Source: Gnetum montanum
Taxonomy: Eukaryota > Streptophyta > Gnetopsida > Gnetales > Gnetaceae
DNA length: 64,000 nucleotides
Assembly: GCA_015680685.1 (NCBI GenBank)
Contig: MNCI01011147.1
Coordinates: 1-64,000 of the forward strand
Direction: 5' to 3'
A program made the translations under genes and the position numbers. Below, in pieces: positions 54,706-64,000 of this stretch. Within the stretch, counting starts at the first letter, position 1. Every line of letters begins with the position of its first letter. Under the pieces are notes generated by a model that saw nothing but the letters and a program-made list of their open reading frames with translations, had not been told where the DNA came from and did no database searches.

Positions 54706-56558
54706 ATCATATGAGACCCTTAGTTCTTTTTCGATTTTTGTTTTACACATTTTTATTTTACAAAGTTCTTTAACTTTTCTAAGTTTTTGTTTTACAAATT
54801 TCTTTAACTTTTCTTGTTTTTTTTACAACGAAGTTTGTGTGTGTGTGTATGTGTGATCCACCCTGTAAGTTTGTTCCATAATAAGTGTTCGGAATGATGG
54901 TATGAACTGTTTTCATATTGATTGCTAGTGTTTGGTTTTTACCTTTAAGTCATAATGTTGATACTAAGGTATGTTTCTTTTGATATGGCAGACAATGAGA
55001 CCACTTCATCCATTCATCCACCAGTTTCTATGGTCTCTCTCGACTTGGAAATGTATAGTCCCCTTCTAATAAGAACTTAAATGAATTGGTGACTAGGTAT
55101 TTCTCAAACTAAGGAAGGACTCAAGGATTGAAAAGGGTGTGACTTCAAGGGAATTTGATGATTTTGTGTTGGTCATTCTCTTGGGTGCTTGGATGTTTTC
55201 TTTTTGTGTTTTCTTGCCATTCTGATGTTACCCAATTATCAGAAGCTGAGCCAATAAAAATAAAAATTCTTTGCATGGTGTGGTTCTCATGCATAAATAC
55301 ACAAAAAAAATAGCAAAAACAAAGAAAGTGAGAATTCAAAGCATTGGTTATGGAACCAAAAGTGTTCCCTCTAACTAAGGCCCTTCTCACTTCCCATTCT
55401 CTCCTTTGTTTCATTAGAATGGTGGTGACTTCTGGGGAAGGCATTCTTGTTATCCAAGTGGATGGTTTAGCCGAATGCATTGATGCAAAGCCACTGGATG
55501 TGGTTGGTTTGAGGTCGGAGTTGGAATGAGACTTGCCAAGTCACATTAATCATGCAACACACAAGGGGATGTACACCACCTTGTTCTTGGGATTCCATTC
55601 CATTTTCTTCTCTCCAACCTTCTCTCCATTGTTCACCTCATTGCCAGTTGTATCATTAGTGTATATATTTTGGTTGATGCATTGTTTTCTTTTTGGTAAA
55701 TTCTTGCGGTTAAGACTTTAACTCTTGTTCCAAATAACATTCCCAGAGCCTACGAACTCTTTGAATGTGGGTTTGTCAGGGCATTAAGGGCATGAGCCTG
55801 CTTTGGGGAGGACCCACTGACATTCCTATTTGGAGAATTAGTTAAATTCTTTCCCTTAACATTTTGCAATTAATTTTATTTTGTTCACTACCATCTTGAC
55901 ATCCATTTCATTGATGTTTTCAGTTGTCCCTTCTTATCTATTTTTCTTACTCCTTTTCTTTCTCCATTCTCACGCTACCAGAGGTTTGCAATTAGTCATG
56001 GGGGTACGGGGCCCATTTTTTTTGATTTTCTCCTAGCCCCAAGATTTTTGATTTTCTTTCCTAACCCCTACATCTTCGGTAGTCATTATTAAGATATCCC
56101 CAGATCCGTATTAGCCATACCACGACCTAGCCAATGGACTTACACTAAAGCAAGGTATTAACTACATTGAAATTCATTTACCCTTGCTAATATAAGATTA
56201 TGTTATGTGTGCATATGGCAATCATGCAATAACAGATTGGATCTAGAAAAAATACTTGGAATGGAGCAGCGCTGAAGCAACTATGCAAGGAGCAAGATCA
56301 ATGGCGCACTTACAGATGGACAACAAAGTGCAATCTTAGCGTTGGCAGCAGCAACACTTCTTTCTCTCTCTTTCTCAACTACCAACAAAGGCCTGATGTC
56401 ATTATAATAGGGTGTTCACCCTTGTTGTCATGAACACCAGTTTTGTCAAGTCTTGTAATGATGATCTGTTTACATGTCATCCCATTAGCTCCATTCCCCT
56501 AAATAATTCCACACCTTCCTAATATTATTGTAAGGAACTCAAGGATGAGTTTTCATTC
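54706..56558 (+). other. GYP-4 noncoding spacer
   Basis: Begins with a T-rich tract (54720-54830) that parallels the A-rich plus-strand tracts of the minus-oriented GYP-2 and GYP-3. Then a short GT run (54838-54856). The conserved paragraph with 'catgagcctgctttggggagg' is near 55790-55815. An AGTCATGGGGG copy lies at 55994-56004. No RT, integrase or extra ORF. Confidence 0.7.
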
Positions 56559-56571
56559 AGTCATGGGGGTA
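56559..56571 (+). promoter_or_regulatory. GYP-4 polypurine tract with AGTCATGGGGG motif
   Basis: AGTCATGGGGGTA directly before the 3' LTR start TGATGAGATG (56572). Confidence 0.85.
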
Positions 56572-57393
56572 TGATGAGATGCTATTCGCATGAGCCGCGA
56601 TATCTCGTACGTGATATTGTGGCCGCTGCGATATCGCGTCGTCCCCTATGATGTCATGTACACAATATCGTGGTTTGCCACCAAATCTATAAATAAGAGG
56701 TGACACTCCCCTTATTTTCAATCCTAGGATTAAAGTAGGGAAACTCTGGTAGTTTGATCACTCCAGAGATAGAATATTTTCCATGTGCCTACAGTAGGAG
56801 TCCCCAAGTGAACGGATCTTTATTTAAGTNNNNNNNNNNNNNNNNNNNNNNNNNNNNNNNNNNNNNNNNNNNNNNNNNNNNNNNNNNNNNNNNNNNNNNN
56901 NNNNNNNNNNNNNNNNNNNNNNNNNNNNNNNNNNNNNNNNNNNNNNNNNNNNNNNNNNNNNNNNNNNNNNNNNNNNNNNNNNNNNNNNNNNNNNNNNNNN
57001 NNNNNNNNNNNNNNNNNNNNNNNNNNNNNNNNNNNNNNNNNNNNNNNNNNNNNNNNNNNNNNNNNNNNNNNNNNNNNNNNNNNNNNNNNNNNNNNNNNNN
57101 NNNNNNNNNNNNNNNNNNNNNNNNNNNNNNNNNNNNNNNNNNNNNNNNNNNNNNNNNNNNNNNNNNNNNNNNNNNNNNNNNNNNNNNNNNNNNNNNNNNN
57201 NNNNNNNNNNNNNNNNNNNNNNNNNNNNNNNNNNNNNNNNGTAACAACTACAAGTAAGTTTGGGAAGACAACGAATGATTAACCCCAAGTGTTCCATGGG
57301 GCGTGTAGGCATTTAGTCTGCAGAGTTCGACCAGATCATGTGTGCTACGCTCGTTTCCTATGGTTGAGTGTAGGGGTAACTCGCCACTCATCA
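56572..57393 (+). repeat. GYP-4 3' LTR with assembly gap
   Basis: TGATGAG...CTCATCA with Ns at 56830-57240. The palindrome array (56592-56672) is one unit (14 bp) longer than in the 5' LTR; TATA box CTATAAATAAGAG at 56687-56699. The 153 bases after the gap align end to end with 51082-51234. By comparison the gap should hold about 571 bases, not 411. Confidence 0.9.
56830..57240. other. Assembly gap (411 N)
   Basis: A run of N within the GYP-4 3' LTR. ORFs called across it are meaningless. Confidence 1.
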
Positions 57394-57408
57394 CATACCA
57401 AAAGGTCA

Positions 57409-57660
57409 ATAATCTCCCTATTTTTAGTAAAGTCCAAAACTTAAGAAAATGGGTTCATAGTATACAAAAATCATTAATACATATAACATCCTCACATCAC
57501 AATTACCATACTCATATCACATTATAATCATTAATAGTACAACTCTACCAAATTCTTCCCCTTTTTGGATAGCATCAAAAAGGAGTGAAGTAGAACTCCT
57601 CATAAACGTGTGTAAGAAATTTATTTTTATTTAAGAACTACAATAACAAAAAAAAAGATA
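57409..57660 (-). promoter_or_regulatory. COP-2 polypurine tracts and 3' untranslated region
   Basis: Minus strand AAATAGGGAGATTAT lies directly before the LTR start TGACCTTTTGG (57408). A second tract, CCAAAAAGGGGAAGAA, lies about 140 bases inward (near 57550). COP-1 shows the same pair of tracts. Confidence 0.65.
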
Positions 57661-60600
57661 AAATGTAAGGAAACTTACTTGATAGGATAGGGCCCTATTC
57701 CCATATCGTTAGATAGAGTAGTTAATCTTTGCTCATCAAGGGATTTTGTGAAAGAATCTACGAGTTGATTTTTGGTTCTAATAAATTCTAGTTTTATGTG
57801 TCCATGTTGAGTATGCTCTTGTATAAAGTGATGTCAAATCTCAATGTGTTTGGTATGTGAATGTCAAATTGGATTCTTTGTCATGTTGATGGTGCTATTG
57901 TTGTCACAATAGATAGGTGTGGATTGAGATTGTACCCCTAGGTCTTTGAGCATTTCTTTCATCCACAAGAGTTTAGCATAGTTACTTCTAACTAAGATGT
58001 ATTCAACTTTTTCTATGAAAAGTGCTATAAAATTTTTATTTTCGGTTGTCCAAGAAACAAAACTTATACTAAGTAAAAAGCAATTTCCACTTATACTACA
58101 ATGGTCATCAAAACATCTTATCTAATCAACATCACAATATTTAGCAAGATCAAGTTGGGAATCCTTTGGATACCAAAGGCCCTAGTTAGGGGTACCTTTT
58201 AGATAATGAAAAATACACTTAACTAATTTTAAATGGGACTCTTTTGGATCAGCTTAATATCTAGAACACATTCTTACACTTAATGCTATGTTTAGTCTAC
58301 TAGCAGTTAAATAAAGTAGGCAACCTATCATACCTCTATGGAGCTTGTGATCAATAGGCTTTCATTAATCATCTTTGATAAGTTTGAAGTTTACAACCAT
58401 AGGAGTGTTTTTTACCTTAACAACATCCAGATTGAATTTTATTAGAAGATCTTTAACATATTTTGTTTGACAAATAAATGTTTCATCTACAGTTTAATTG
58501 ATTTGAAATCCAAGAAAGTTTTTGAGTTTTCCCATCATGCTCATTTCAAATTTAAATTGCATAAGGTTTGAGAATTTCTTGCAAAGAGTTTCATTAGTGG
58601 CATCAATGATTATATCATCAACATAAATTTGAACTATGAGAAAATCACCATTTTCCCATTTAAGAAATAAGGTGACATTAGCCTTACCTCTTTCAAAACA
58701 ATTTGATGTAAGATGTTTAGAAAGTCTTTCATACCAAGCTCTAGAAGCTTGTTTAAGTTCCTAGAGAGCCCTCTTAAGTTTTTTAAAATAGTTGGGTTTG
58801 ATATGATCTATAAATTCTTCAGGTTCAACATAAACTTCTTCTTGTATAGTCCCATTTACAAAGGAACTGTTTACATCCATTTGATATAGTTTGATATTTT
58901 TAATACTAGTGTATGCCAAAAGAAGTCTAATAGATTCTAGTCTAGCAATAGGAGCAAAAGTTTCATCAAAATCAATTCGTTCTTGTTGATTGTATCCTTT
59001 GGTAACTAATCTAACTTTATTGTTAATGATATTCCCACTTTTATCAGTTTTATTCCTAAATATCTATTTTGTCCCAATGATGGGATTATGATTTACTTTA
59101 GGTACTAAATCCCATACATTATTTCTAGTAAATTGATTTAGCTCATCTTGCATGGTGGAAATCCATCCTTCTTCATCTTCTACTTCTTTGAAGTTTTTAG
59201 GTTCAAGTTGTGAAAGATATGCTTCATAGGCACAAATTTCCTTAGTTTGGCTTCTTGTATGAATACCATCTTGATCTTGTTCAATGACATTATTGAGGAA
59301 GTATGTTCCACTAAGTCTAGGCATTTCGGGATGAATGGGAGAAATTTCCTTAAGTTCATCTTCTTCCTCTTCCTCATGTTCACTATCTACTTCTAAATTT
59401 TTGTTAGTTTGAACTTGAGTGGCATTATTGAGTGGTAGTAACTTTGTCATCAAGTTGTGGAGTAATGTCATGATAATCAATTTTAACATTTATAGTTTCT
59501 TCTATAGTGTTTGTCCTTTTATTGAAAATTCTATAAGCTTTGCTAACTAATGAATATCCTAAGAAAATATCTTCATCAATTTTAGGATCAAATTTTCTTA
59601 AGATCTCTTTTTCTAACCAAAGACATGAAAATAACCAACTGAGGGCTTTCTATGAGTCTATAATTCATAAGGAGTTTTAGAGGTGAACCTTCTTACCAGG
59701 ACTCTATTGGAGACAGAAAATGGTGTTGATAACTTAAGGTGAAAAGTGATAGAAAAGATTTTGGTCATTTAGTATGGGTTTTTCAATTTCATTCAAGATG
59801 CTATTTTTCCTTTTGTGTACACCATTTTTCTGAAAAGATCTTACAAAAGAAAATTAATGAAGTATGTCATTCATTTTGCAAAATTGCTCAAACTTGGCAT
59901 TCTTGAATCCTCCTCCATTATCACGCCTAATAACTTTAACACCATAGCATTTCTCTTTTTGGATCTGATTGAAAATTCTTAAAAAAATGATCAAATACCC
60001 CATACTTATGATGTAAAAAGGCAACCTAAGTAAAATGAGAGTAATCATCAATAATGGTTAGAAAGTATCTTTTCTTTCCCAGATTGAGTATTTGAGAAGG
60101 ATCAACTAAATCCATATGAAGTAGATCTAAGACATAAGAGGTAGATATATAATTTTTCTTACCAAACCTTACCCTTGTTTGCTTTTCTTTCTGACATGCT
60201 TCATAAGTGTTCAGATTAAAGTCTTTGAGTTTGGGCAGCCCATGAACCATTTGCTTTGTTACAAGAGTTTTAAGAATTTCTTTGTTTATGTGACCTAGCT
60301 TCCTATGCCATAGACAAGTATCATTTGTACTACTAATTAAGCACTTAAAATTCAAGGTTAGAATTGTTTCCAAATACAGTGGTGTAAACATTTCCTTTTC
60401 TATTTCCTTCTATTACAATGTCTCCAGAGTTTAAGTCTTGTATTCTACACGTCTCTCTAGAAAATGTTACACTAAAATTTGAATCATAGAGTTGACTAAC
60501 GCTAAGAAGATTGTGTTTTAAGCCTTTAACAAAGAAAACTTTATTTATAGTTGGTATTCCTTTACCTTTTCCTCCTATGATACCGATACCTATGATTGGA

Positions 60601-60760
60601 GACTCCACATCATCTCCAAACGTGATAGTTCCATAATTTTGTTTTGATAAGTGGCTAAAGTAGGTTTTATCACCTATCATGTGCCTTGAGCATTCACTAT
60701 CAATATACCATATGCTTATTTTAGCATCAAACAGAGCTATTTAAGCCATTAGATTCTTTT
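57660..60760 (-). pseudogene. pol: COP-2 pol (protease, integrase, RT, RNase H)
   Basis: Copia order on the minus strand. Protease: WYIDSECSRHMIGDKT (about 60660-60710), with Gly of D-S-G changed to Glu. Integrase zinc region: CLWHRKLGHINKEIL and YEACQKEKQ (first Cys lost; 60120-60320). Core: LLHMDLVDP, TIIDDYSHFT and VIRRDNGGGF (59900-60120); the third catalytic residue is lost in a deletion near 59850. RT: ENFKEVEDEEGW-like start and QDELNQFTRNNVWDLVPK (59064-59200), then IYVDDIIID with the YVDD motif (about 58600-58630). RNase H: LAKYCDVD near 58130 and KHIEI near 57840. Many stops. Confidence 0.85.
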
Positions 60761-60779
60761 CAGGCTTTCTCTCTATTTG

Positions 60780-61116
60780 TTTCCAAACTTACAAAGTTCC
60801 TAGCCTAGACTATGTTTTCCAAGACCTAGTATACTATTTCATCCTAAAATGGTAGTATGCTTGAATATGATCACATTTTCCACAAAAGAAACAACTTAAG
60901 ATTCTAGGCTTAGACGTTTTACCAAACCTAGATTGAATTTCTTTTGTAGATTCACTCAAACATTCATCCTTTTGCCTCTTGTTTATGGGATTCTCTAAAG
61001 AGTTCTTATTCATATATTTAAACACATTAGTTAGTTTTTGAATCTCAACCTTAAGGTCTGAGTTTTCTTTCTTAAGATAGGAACATTCATCATTAAGATA
61101 TGAAATTCCTCTTTTG
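60780..61116 (-). pseudogene. gag: COP-2 gag C-terminal fragment
   Basis: Coiled-coil-like segment ISYLNDECSYLKKENSDLKV, then KRQKDECLSES. The zinc knuckle C-F-F-C-G-K-C-D-H-I-Q-A-Y-Y (60848-60898) has the last Cys changed to Tyr. The coil parallels that of COP-1 (16770-16925). On the 5' side the frame runs straight into the remaining 40 bases of LTR, so most of gag has been deleted. Confidence 0.75.
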
Positions 61117-61156
61117 TTCTTCATTTTCCTTAAGGTTTTGACATACAAAAAGGCCA

Positions 61157-62400
61157 ATACAAATGGTGAACTTTAGCATGCCTCATGTGAAAGGTATGAG
61201 TAATTTTGTTAATTTGTATAAGCATGATTGTAATTTTGGATAGGTATGAAAAAGTCTCAAGGAGTCATTATTGAGTAGGATAGACCAATGAAGGGGCTAT
61301 CATATTCAAGATGAACTATTATTAGAAAATGAAAATGTATATGTTCCTAATTTTGACTTTAGAAAAGTGATTTTTTAAAAATGCATTCTAGTGACATGGT
61401 AGGCTACATGGGCAAGGATAAAATATTGTAATATGTAAATAGGTACTATTTTTAACTAGGTATGATAACTGAAGTCTCAAAATTTATAAAGGAGTATTTA
61501 ACATGTCAAAAATTAGAAGGAGGTAAAGGAGTGGATGGACATTACATGTCTTTGTCAATTTCTAAGGTTCTATAGAAACATGTGTCAATTAATTTGGTGA
61601 GTGCAATTCCATAGGCAAAAAGTGGAAATGATGTCACATTTTTTATTGTTAGCAAGTTCTCCAAGATGACATACTTCATTCCATGCAAAAATGTTAGTAA
61701 TGCTTCTCATGTTGCAGTTTTTTTCCCACATGTTACGAAGTTGCATGAAATTACTTTGAATATTGTTTGTGATAGAGACTCCATGTTTAATAATCATTTT
61801 TGAAGAGTACTTTGGAAAATTTTAGAAAAAAAGTTGAATCTTTCTAGTGCATAGCATCCACAACCTCATGATCAAAAAAAGGTGACAAGAAAATATCTTT
61901 TGTCATGTTAAATTTTCTTATAATAATGGTTTTCATGTTATGATTGGTATGAGTCCATTTGAGGTGAATTATGATTTTTGTCCTAATATGATGAACAATT
62001 TAAAGAGCTTTGAGGAAGAACAATGTTGATTTTGTGTAAGAGATGATAGGTCTTCATGCACAAGTGAAGGCAAATCTAGAAAGGAAGGTTGAAGAGAGAG
62101 TCCTCAAGAGGAATGAGGATAAGAAGGAGTCTATCTTTGCTATTGGTGATTTAGTTTTGATGTATTCAAGAGGAAGAAATTAAGAGGTATCAACCTTTCC
62201 AACTTCAAAGCCAAGAAGATGTGTCCTTTGAAAATAAATGTGAAAATTAATGATAATACTTTTGAGATTGATTTGCCTAATGAAGTTGGTATGTCTTTTA
62301 TGGTTGATGTTGCAGGTCTTGTACATTACCATGGACTAATTGATGATGACACCATATCGGATAGAAATGATAAGTTTAAGAGGGCTATTAATTAGTCCAA
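61157..62400 (+). pseudogene. int: CHR-1 integrase
   Basis: Plus strand: VSAIP, FIVSKFSKMTYFIPCKNVSN, HVTKLHEITLNIVCDRDSMF and NNHF with the second catalytic Asp (61590-61800). Then HVKFSYNNGFHVMIGMSPFE (61895-61960) and FAIGDLVLMYSRGRN (about 62130-62180). These match chromovirus-type integrase, continuing the RNase H at 49198 on the other side of COP-2. Confidence 0.8.
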
Positions 62401-62589
62401 TCCTTTAATGGAAACAAAGATAATCATAATCAAGAAGCTTCCAATGCTTGTGGAGTAAAGAGGCATGAGTACTTGGTCCATTAGGAAGATCAATCAATTG
62501 ATGATGCTATATGGGTCCATGAGACCAAAATTCTTAAGTGGGGAATCACTTCTACCTCAACTCCCTTGTTTACACAAATTTACTTTTTG

Positions 62590-63283
62590 AAGGGTGACAA
62601 AGCTAGTATAGGGAGATCTCTTTTGATTCCCTTTTCTATTTACTACAGATGATTTTTGCAAGTTTTTGAAGTTGTAAGAACATCTTTAAGGTCAAGGAGA
62701 CATCTTGACTAAGAATTAGGATGAAACATAAGATGTACCACATGTTTGGAGGACATCTTTGCGGAGAGATACCATTTAACAAGAGATGTCTCAAATGTGC
62801 AAGAGATGTCTTAACTAAGGAAAATATGTCTTACATTGCTTGGATAAATCTCAAGTAAGATGTTTCAAATTTCTTGAGACATCTTAATGAAGACATTTCA
62901 ATTCAAAAGGAGACATCTCTCACCTAAAGAAAACCTCTTCCACTCAAAGGAGACATCTTTACCAACTAATGGAATTTTATAAAAGACATCTCCAGAAAGA
63001 TAGAGATGACCTGCATGGCTAGGAAAACTTTTAAGTTGGAAGTTCCAAATTGGAAAATAATTGAAAAACATGAGAAAAAGATGAAAATAGCCAGATATCT
63101 TCAAGTTGAGCTTGTGAAAAGATTTCTAAGTTTTTTATCTTAGGTTTCCAATAAACATTAATGTTGTTTCATGTCTTATATCATCATAAGTAGATGATGT
63201 TGGTAAGAGTGTCATGAAAGCATATTGAATGAGTTCATGATTATGGTTATAATTCAAGACAATTGTGTGTGTGATTGGCTTGT
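62590..63283 (+). repeat. CHR-1 3' LTR, truncated
   Basis: Aligns with 44990-45680. Carries the same AGACATCT/AGATGTCT array (62690-62990). It ends at 63283, where the GYP-5 LTR begins; the missing end would lie beyond that insertion. Confidence 0.75.
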
Positions 63284-64000
63284 TGATGAGTAATAAATAC
63301 CCCTATGCCTAACCATATGAATCACAAGTGTTCATGCATGATTTGGTCAAATTTTGTGGATGGGACTAGTTGTGGCATTTAAATTATTAACCATTAATTA
63401 CAGGATACTATCTTTCGACTTGGACTAATGGTAGCTTTATCATGTATGGTTTAGTCCAAAGTGAGGCATATGATAATTGATGATGTTAGGCCTTGATTAC
63501 TCATAGTGATAAACATAATTGGGAATGAAATTTAGTCCTAGGTCTAAGTAATGAGAGTAATGTAAATATACTCTAGCCTAGAGTGATGAGCATCCAATCT
63601 TGGCTTACCATACACATCTTGGGCTTATGTTACTGGGTTACTAAGCATCATGCTACTAGGAAAACCAAGCAATAACACTACTAGGATTACCAAATGATTA
63701 CACTTAAATTCTCAAAACTAGTTGTACTCATTCCACTTTGCTAATGAACAAGTGAAGTAAAATACTTGAAAATGTAAATGATTAAACTAATAAAATAGTA
63801 AAAACTATGCTAAGTAAATAATAAAAATAAGTGGATGATGTAATGATGAATAGAAATCTTGATCTTCATTTCCAAACATGAACTATGTCCAAGTACACTT
63901 CACTCGAATAAAGGTTCTATAGAACTGCTTAACAGCTTACTATGAGCATTTACTCTATCACTAAAACCATAAAATGAAACTACAAGAATCTACCCAAGGG
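63284..64000 (-). repeat. GYP-5 LTR (Athila-like), runs off the window
   Basis: Plus-strand edge TGATGAGTAATAAATACCCC, then 'cctaaccatatgaatcacaagtgttcatgc' (split phrase), matching the LTRs at 17483, 5457 and 2591. No primer-binding site lies to its left; the left neighbour is CHR-1 LTR sequence. It is therefore the 3' LTR of a minus element, or a solo LTR, inserted after CTTGT (63279-63283). Confidence 0.8.

Larger units (their letters stand above)
50268..57393 (+). mobile_element. GYP-4: gag-protease Athila-like element
   Basis: Complete from LTR to LTR with target duplication CATAC. Order: 5' LTR, tRNA-Asp primer site, gag (from 51376), protease (to about 54260), short linker, long noncoding spacer with motif copies, polypurine tract, 3' LTR. 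RT, RNase H, integrase and the extra ORF are absent. It retains more CG dinucleotides than the other elements, in line with being a younger insertion. Its length in the window is 7,126 bp, but the 3' LTR includes a gap of estimated size. Confidence 0.9.
49199..61156 (-). mobile_element. COP-2: Ty1/copia element, 5' part deleted, split by GYP-4
   Basis: Minus-strand copia. Its 3' LTR is 49199-50267 plus 57399-57408, broken by GYP-4. The internal region 57409-61130 carries purine tracts, RNase H, RT, integrase, protease and the end of gag. At the right only about 40 bases of 5' LTR remain (61117-61156, 'ccttaaggttttgacatac'). The primer site and most of gag are gone. It lies between the CHR-1 RNase H and integrase. 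Confidence 0.8.
44990..63283 (+). mobile_element. CHR-1: chromovirus-type Ty3/gypsy element, split by COP-2
   Basis: Plus-strand order: 5' LTR (about 44990-45980), tRNA-iMet-like primer site, gag with zinc knuckle, protease, RT, RNase H (to 49198). Then come the COP-2 insertion (49199-61156), integrase (61157-62400), and a 3' LTR (about 62590-63283) that is cut by GYP-5. RT and integrase motifs are those of plant chromoviruses. A chromodomain is expected after integrase but cannot be read with confidence. It is the outer layer of the right-hand nest. All reading frames are broken. Confidence 0.75.

Noticed and set aside
54838-54856. GT dinucleotide run as a microsatellite locus
   Set aside because: Too short and imperfect to be notable; part of the GYP-4 spacer.
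56754-57312. ORFs on both strands across 56754-57312
   Set aside because: They consist of N bases and have no meaning.
1-64000. tRNA, rRNA or other structured RNA genes
   Set aside because: No tRNA A/B boxes with a plausible cloverleaf and no rRNA-like stretch were noticed. The tRNA-like matches are primer-binding sites of retroelements.

Overview
The window looks like a stretch of a large, repeat-rich seed-plant nuclear genome. It is AT-rich and contains essentially no intact genes. Almost all of it is old plant LTR retrotransposons inserted into one another. The element types present (Athila-like and Tat Ty3/gypsy, a second Ty3/gypsy lineage of chromovirus type, gag-pol Ty1/copia, and a LINE scrap) occur together only in plants. 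The heavy decay and deep nesting would fit a conifer or other gymnosperm, or a large-genome angiosperm; the sequence alone does not decide. Working names are used below: GYP-1 to GYP-5 (Athila-like), COP-1 and COP-2 (copia), TAT-1 (Tat lineage), CHR-1 (chromovirus-type). Every coding region carries stops or frameshifts, most of them TAG/TGA/TAA codons that look like C-to-T or G-to-A decay of CAG, CGA and TGG.

Left part (1-33077). Positions 1-232 hold two head-to-head LTR scraps, followed by the minus-strand gag of GYP-1 with its primer-binding site and 5' LTR (to about 3455). A plus-strand LINE zf-RVT remnant and a decayed LTR follow. GYP-2 (minus strand) starts at 5457. Its gag is split by COP-1 (13654-32738, target duplication TTACA/TTATA). 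COP-1 is split by GYP-3 (17483-30977, target duplication ATAGT). GYP-3 is split by a solo LTR (23334-23906, target duplication TGTTT). That makes a nest four elements deep. GYP-3 is the most complete element: LTR, gag, protease, RT, RNase H, integrase, an extra ORF resembling the 'putative plant transposon protein' domain, polypurine tract, LTR.

Middle part (33078-44990). A Tat-lineage element (TAT-1, minus strand) has RT, two RNase H domains and integrase, but no visible gag. Beside it, on the plus strand, lies an unrecognised multi-exon gene-like locus (about 40200-43560). A solo LTR sits inside what appears to be its last intron.

Right part (44990-64000). CHR-1 (plus strand) is interrupted between its RNase H and integrase by COP-2 (minus strand). 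COP-2's 3' LTR is itself interrupted by GYP-4 (50268-57393, plus strand, target duplication CATAC), a gag-protease element without RT or integrase. GYP-4's 3' LTR holds the 411-base run of N. CHR-1's 3' LTR is cut by another Athila-like LTR, GYP-5, which runs off the window.

The most striking unexplained signals are cis-acting. An 11-base motif, AGTCATGGGGG, recurs at four equivalent places in GYP-2, GYP-3 and GYP-4, one of them the polypurine tract. Several LTR families carry their own array of short near-palindromic motifs. One of these arrays, built on AGACATCT, is shared by copia and gypsy LTRs.
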